Shown here piece by piece: positions 1-6,700 of a DNA stretch of 10,627 nucleotides; position 1 is the first letter of the stretch; the number at the start of each line of letters is the position of its first letter. This DNA comes from Phoronis pallida (taxonomy: Eukaryota; Phoronida; Phoronidae): contig JAOXYC010231015.1 of the NCBI GenBank assembly GCA_028565715.1, positions 1-10,627 of the forward strand. The letters run 5' to 3'. The notes under the pieces are model-generated. The model had not been told where the DNA came from, made no database searches, and saw nothing but the letters and a program-made list of their open reading frames with translations. A program made the position numbers and the translations under genes.

Positions 1-636
1 ATTTTCGTTTGTGAGTGTAGAAAAAAATACGCGAGAGTCGATAAGCTGCGCGAGAGGATCTATGTCTATGTGGCTTGTTAGAAGGAAGGATTTTCATTTT
101 TATCCTTAGATCTAGTAAGCACCCCGACCTGGTAAAATGTATTGTCGTTGTTGTGACCCAAGGATCTCCTGAGATACGTGCTAGGCCGAATGATGTCAAT
201 AGTATTTACTTAAAAAAACATATGGGCCTACTCAAGGAGTCAACACTAAGCTGACCTGCTGACAGCAAGCGTTTGTGGCGCAATGGTTTCTACATTGAGT
301 TAGCGTGCAAGAGTTCCAGGGTTCAAGTCCTGCCAGGAGCGTAGAATTTTCACTTTCTTTCTGAATGACTCAATGGACTGCCTGGAGTTGATCTAATCTC
401 TTTTTTGATTTCAACACTTTTGATTGAAAACACCAACAGAGTCATTCCGTCTGGATTTGAGATTGAGCATTGTTAAATGGTTGATATTGTATCAACAGTA
501 ACAAACCTGAAAACTGAAATCTACTAAATGAGAATTATGGTATAGAAAAAAGGAATAAGGTTTGGCATTAGGAAGTGATCAAAGTATGTAGTATCTCCAC
601 CTTTTGTCAAATAGCTCGTTCTTGTTTGTTTTTCAA
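1..636. other. 5' flank or first intron, no coding sequence
   Basis: No convincing open frame here. The first 60 bases are relatively CpG-rich compared with the rest, and a donor-like GTAAGC occurs at 115-120. Together with the acceptor-like pyrimidine tract ending TTTTTCAAG at 636, this would fit a non-coding first exon ending at 114 and an intron of 115-636. That exon and the promoter are inferred only. A tRNA-like box pair at 270-340 is listed separately. No TATA box at a credible distance from the start was found. Confidence 0.4.
270..340 (+). repeat. tRNA-like sequence, probable SINE head or tRNA pseudogene
   Basis: A-box-like TGGCGCAATGG at 276-286 is followed 34 bp later by GGTTCAAGTCC at 320-330, a good match to the pol III B-box consensus GGTTCGANTCC. 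The order and spacing are those of a tRNA gene. The T stem pairs poorly around TTCAAGT (three pairs, one a G-T wobble) and no clean 7-bp acceptor stem closes it. A working tRNA is therefore unlikely; a tRNA-derived SINE or decayed tRNA copy fits better. Whether the following 3' sequence belongs to the same repeat cannot be told from one copy. Confidence 0.5.
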
Positions 637-689
637 GGCCATAACACATATAAATGAGAGTGCTGGAAACAAGTCAGTCACCAGTGGAG
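637..689 (+). other. 5' UTR segment ahead of the start codon
   Basis: An acceptor-like tract (TTGTTTGTTTTTCAAG) ends at 636. An in-frame TAA at 651-653 is directly followed by an ATG at 654, in frame with and 12 codons upstream of the preferred start at 690. ATG654 has a weak context (T at -3, A at +4). ATG690 has G at -3 and yields MPGKRTRK, matching the start of USP16 family proteins. Initiation at 654 would add 12 residues. The TAA rules out any coding extension further 5' in this exon. Confidence 0.5.
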
Positions 690-780
690 ATGCCAGGAAA
701 GAGGACTCGTAAACCCAAAATGAAGGAGAAGGAGTTGTCATTAGCAAAATCGGGAGATGATGGGGATGGATTTGATACTG
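690..780 (+). CDS. USP16: USP16/45 exon 1: basic N-terminus
   Basis: Encodes residues 1-30 plus the first base of codon 31. The start [15 protein letters not shown] is strongly basic, like the MGKKRTKGK start of vertebrate USP16, and passes into an acidic [10 protein letters not shown] linker. The donor is G|GTAATT at 781 (phase 1). The exon is too short to be seen as a long reading frame; it is supported by homology, by a perfect phase match to exon 2 and by the in-frame stop upstream of 654. Confidence 0.82.
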
Positions 781-3700
781 GTAATTCTTAGTCACTTGTC
801 TACTTACACTCTTTTGATGTACCTATATGTTATTGGTGTTATGGTTTAGCAATTAATGTCAACATTTTAAGATTTAATTTTTATAAAAGATACATAGGGC
901 TGGAATGCATTTTAACATGAAATTGTGTCAAGTCAATGAAACTTGTGATAATGATTAAAATTCCTATTGGAAAAAATGAATGAAGAAAATCTTCAATTTT
1001 AGTCAAGAACTACTTGTTTGTTGTTGGTATGAAGATCGAAATTCATGGGTCTGACACAAGTTTATAAATGTACAGTGCAAAATTTCTACTGACTCATTGA
1101 GATGGGCAAAGGTCTTTAACTTGAGTATGTCTAATTTTGTTCTAGATCCTTGTCGTCATATATCCAAATCTGTGAACCTCAACACTGTCAAGAAGCACAT
1201 GCAGTCTAGTTATGCTGCTAGATGTGAGGTAAGTGTTTCTTTGGTGTTTGAAATTGGAAAAGTTGCTTTTAAAAAAATTGAAAAAAATGTTGAGCATATT
1301 TTTCTAAAAGGAAATTGTTGAAAACTGATCATATAGAAATGTTGCGACTATCTATATTTCTTTACACAACTGGCCTAGTTGGTTTACTGCATGTTGTGCT
1401 CTAGAATACAAGCAAGGGCTATTATGAAAGAAGCTACAAAGAAGTATTATCTTTAAATTTCAGAAATGCAAAGAGCCTGCTTCGGATGGACTGGGAGCTG
1501 AGGCTGACCTGGGTGTTGATCCGTCACTATGGTTATGTCTCCAGTGTGGACACCTGGTGAGTAATGTAGAAACTGATCATGTTTACCTTTATAAACGCGA
1601 TCATTATATAATCAATCTCATAGTGTGAACACGATATTTGTAAAATCATACTTAACTGATTTCACCTAAAGCTGTTGGTATTTAGTTAGTCAATTGTTGA
1701 CCTGATAAAGACATTGGATGTATCTCTTCCATCTATCACATGTCTTGAAGAATCCAACAAAATCTCTTAACTCGGTTTTTGAGACATCTGTGTACAATGT
1801 TCTATTTAAAATTACTGATTTAAGTGAGCATTCATATTAATAAGCTTGACAAAGTTTGGTTTGTATTTGTCTTAGGGATGTGGTCGTTCCACCAAACATC
1901 AGCATGCATTAGAACATGTGAAGGTGAGACACTCAGACCCGCATGATTTATGCCTGAACACCACTTCTGGGGTCATCTGGTGTTACAATTGTGATAACGA
2001 GGTCACCAAGGAGGCGAGCAAGAAACTAGGTGAATGTGTGGATTACGTTCAGAAATATACGACATCCTGGGGCCAGCGTGGGGAACATGGAGTCAAGAGT
2101 CCACATGGTCGAGGTGATGCCACTGGCAAGAAAACTCCACAAGGTATGTCATATTCCATCTCCAATCTTTTTGTCCTTCAGAAAGGAAGCAAAAAATAAA
2201 AGTAGTAAGCCAAGTTAACTGTCGATAAATTACCAAATCTTTTGTATTAAATAATCTGTTCATCAATTTTATACAAGTGAAATCATTTGGTGAAATGGTA
2301 GTGACCTCACAAGTAAGAGATACAACATTTAATTCTCTTTTAGTTGTGATGTTTTTTCTGTTTATTAATCATTTATTCTTTAATTACACCCTTGGCTTGT
2401 TAATTTCAGCTACATCACCAGTTGATGCTGATGGGCCAGGGGATGTTTGTGGTGCCGTGACCACAATCACAGAAACCGAGACAATCAACAATCACATGAA
2501 GAAAAATAAAACCTCTGCAGCTCTTCCAGGCAATGGCATCAAAGTGAAAGGTCTACGAAACCTTGGCAATACATGCTTCTTCAATGCAGTCATGCAGGTA
2601 TAGTTCAGGCGGGTTTTAACTATGAAATGTTATGTGGCAATATTCTGTTATTATTGCTTCTCAATGTTTTTCTATTCAGCAGCAGTCCTTCATTTAAACA
2701 GGTTTGATTAAAAACATAGCTGCACTCTGCACAACTGGAAAAAATCAACAAAATGAGAATGACCTGTTTTCTCTCTCCAAGGGTTTTCATAATAAAAAAA
2801 TGGTGCTCAGAATGCAAGATACAAACTCTGTTTTCTGCCTCTAAGGATGTTCATGATTGAGAAATGGTGCCCAGACTGCAAGATACAAACTCCCAATACC
2901 AACCCATGTGGCCAAAAAGCATAAAACGTCTAGCTGCTCTTTCGAAATGTTGAATCACTGTAAGCCAATTAAATTTTGTGTCTTTGTTTTATGAATTTAC
3001 AGAATTTGTTTTATGAATGTTAGAATTTGTATTTATTTCTATTTCAGAACTTGAGTCACACTAGTGGCCTTGAAAAGATACTTGCCACCTACACTAAAGA
3101 AGGCCATGTGGTACAACTAGCAGGTCAATATTCGGATGCCAAGTGTTACCATGGCGATGAGATGATGGAGGATAAAGTCCCGACGGTACGGTTGTATAGT
3201 CTTACCATTTTTAGAAAATTTGATTCGTAATCTCAAGAATTTCTTATTTCTTGTTCTGATATACAGCATTGAAATAAGCACAGAAAATATAAAGTGGTCA
3301 GTAGCTCAGTTGGAAGAGCACCTGTTTGGCAATAGCTGACATTGGTTGAATTCATTGTCAAGTTCTGAATTATCACTTCTGGCCAGGAAAAAGCATACAT
3401 TAATTTGAAATGATGAGTTAGATTTTGCAAAAATGTTATTATGGATTTCAGAGTTTGCCTATCATAGAGTTGAAGTTATCAGATGGAGGTGCCATGACTG
3501 CGTGTTTACATCACTTTCTGGAAGAAATGAAGGGCTCTCAGCATGGATTCATCAACCCCACTGGTTTATTTCATCAGGTTTGCAAAAAGTGAGTACTAAC
3601 CATCAGTAACATAAGCTTAAAATGGAAATGAATGTTATAACCTGGTTCTATACAGTTACATTCTTTGAGAACCTTTGAGCTGCTCAGTTACTCCCTTCTG

Positions 3701-6700
3701 ATTGGCTACTTGCTGGCAGAGTTCTTGACGGAAGTATGTCAAGATATCACTACGCACATGTGTTTTCAAAGAATGTTATCGTAAATAATCTGTTTGGGCA
3801 AAATTGTCCAAACAACTGTTTCCATGACTCAGAAAAATGGCTGATCCAATAGCCAATGGAGCCAAGATGATAGTGGAGTCTTGCATTGTCTACTTTAGTA
3901 GTCACAATGTGTAGGAGAGTATAATTGTTATGGATCTGAGAAATTGTTCTTTCTTAGTTATGCACAGATGAGATAAATATCTCATCCCAGTATCGTCAGG
4001 TTTCTGAAATGATCTACTGGCCATGATTGGAATATTTTAGCATTCAATATTTTGTAAACTTGACATAGTATTTTCTTGTGGTATAGACCCTGAACCTGTT
4101 CAATCCTCATGAGCCAGTGTCAGCAAATACTAGTATAAGTTAGGGTGTGGTAGCGACTCTACCAGTAATTCTTTATTGAAATCTCCATGGATGGAAATTC
4201 ACCAGGTATTTTTGATAATATTTCAGAGCACCACGTTTTAAAGGTTTTCAACAGCAGGATAGCCACGAATTACTACGACAACTCTTGGATGGTATTAAGT
4301 CTGAGGAGATCAAGGTGAATAGTCTCTTTTCATGAATCCAGTTGAGAAGACTCATTTTGAGAATCACACGTTGTATAAATGAGGGAAATTTGGATACAAG
4401 AGAAGTCTGGATGAACAAACATGTGTATCTTGCCTTTTAAGAAAATAGTTTGAACTTGATTTTTTTTCAGCGTTCTAAAGAAGCAATCTTAAAGTGCCAT
4501 GGTGTTGCTACAGATTCTAGTATTAAAAACCTTGACGAAGACACCAAATTGAAGATAAGAGGTAACTGCACTTGACAAAATGTTTATCCCTAAAGCTGAG
4601 GTTTCACTTTCACAACTTTAGCTTTAAAAATTGGGTGAAAATTAGGGAATGATGGCTTGGTTGAGATCAATTTGTGGTGATCGGGTCATCCCGCTCAACA
4701 TCTAGGTATTTTGCATACTGAATCTCAGTTTGGCTCTATTTTATCTTTGTTTGAAAGTGAAACCTGTGCTTTTCATACAAAAATCTGGGGAAATAGCAAA
4801 ACCCTTGCTTATAACATGTTCATATGACCAAAGTATAGTCCCCTTGGTCATATTGATGACATCTTTTAATTGACCTACTTACTCTTTGTGGAAGTGGGGC
4901 AAAGAATGGATATTCTAAGCATGATGCTAAATAATTACTTATATCAGCAACAGTCACACAATTGATTATTAGAATTAAACCTATACCTGATTTTGTAATA
5001 ACGATGGACAAACTGTATCTTAGTTACTTTATTCCATTTTTGGGATCATGTATTTTCTAATTGCTGTTTTTCAGAGTATGGGCGTCAGGCAAAGCACACG
5101 TTTGTAGACAGTATGTTTGGTGGCCACCTGATCAGTACTGTGTTATGCGAGGAGTGCCATACAGTGAGTATTAATTCTGATTGTATCACATTTTTTTTAG
5201 GATTGACTCACTAATAATTCCTTCATTGTGTATTCATGTATCAGTTTACCTTTGAATAAATGACAGTGTAGCAAAAAAACAACAGAATGCTTTTTTTGTC
5301 AATAAATCCTTGTCTATATGCAATATTTACACAACTGCATACAAACGTTTTGAAAAGTACTAATTTCTTTGTCGATGTGTGAGCGAATGACAATACTAGT
5401 GAAATGCAGATTCAAATTAATAGACAGTGTAGTCAATGAAACATGTTGTGTTATATGAAGAGCAATGTTTTTTTTTCATTTTTGTTCTACTTCTTTTAAT
5501 TTGCAGTAATTCTGGATAATTATAATTTCTTTTTCAGCCATCACAGATATTTGAGCCATTCTTGGACTTGTCCTTGCCAATTGTTGAAGAAAAGGTAGAT
5601 AATATTAGATTGCAGTACTCGCTTTTAAACTATCGTAGAATATTTTCATTCCATTTTCAGGATTCATGCATTCTCATAGACTGGAAAATGAAATAATTAA
5701 AATATTTGTGTCTGGTATTTTTCATTGTCATTTAATCAACTTCAGGAATACTGAATCTGGATAACTGTTTGCCCAAGTATTGGCATCATAGTTTAAAAGT
5801 GTGTGTTATATTTTTTCAGACAATCCATCGTAATAGTGGGAAGGATTATGGAAATAATGGTTTGGAGGCCTTCAATGCGCAGCAATTAAGTAAAAATCAG
5901 ATCAAGAAAAACAAGAAAATGGATAAAAAAGGAAAAGTAAGATAATTTAAGAACATTTAACTCGACACCACTGATTTCCTGTTTTTTTCATACTTATGGA
6001 CCAGAGATGATTTTAACCCAGTCATCAATCATGACAGACTGATTTTTAAAATATAATTGAAATTTTTGATTTGTTATTATATACACACAATTTCGATTGA
6101 AAATGCAGCTGTTCTTTTTATTATTGTTTCCCCCTGATGTTTCGTCCATAGCCAACTTGCCCAATAAATGTCTTATCATTGTTATTAGGTTAAGTTGTCT
6201 CTGGCGAAAAGATTATTTTGTAGACACAAAAAATAAGCAGAATTGGTAATGCAGAGAACAGTTGCTCTTTCAATTAAACTCACATCAATGAGGAACTGCT
6301 TCCAAAATACTAGTGCTCGGAATCGTGGTAAATTTCCGGGCTGATCAATCTGACGAAAATCCATCGGTCGCATTTTGACCATAATTCATTGGCAGAACGA
6401 CCGATTAATCGATCATACGATCAATCGTCCGAGCACTAAATACACAAATTTTATTTATCATTGAATATAATTTTGATGTTTTCAGAGGCAACAGAAGAAG
6501 AAGAACCATATAAAAGCTTCTGTTGATGACAATTCTGGAACCGTACAAGATGATGGACAGGAAGGTTTGTGTACTTTATAACTTCACTCTTGAACATGTG
6601 GATCTTTTTTAAATTCACAATATTGAAAAGACAGAAATAAGCATTTGTTTATTTGTATTTTTAAATTCATAATTGGAAAAGTAAATTGTGGGTTTACAAA

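Noticed and set aside
270-340. Functional tRNA gene
   Set aside because: The T stem pairs poorly and no acceptor stem closes; only the A and B boxes are preserved.
646-653. ATATAAAT as a TATA box
   Set aside because: It lies immediately before the start codons, leaving no room for a 5' UTR from a start 25-30 bp downstream.
607-795. Minus-strand 62-codon frame opposite exon 1
   Set aside because: Shadow of the USP16/45 N-terminal exon; no family signature.
6606-6690. Two similar TTTTTAAATTCA-containing segments as a tandem repeat
   Set aside because: The similarity is short, gapped and AT-rich, so it is not distinguishable from chance.
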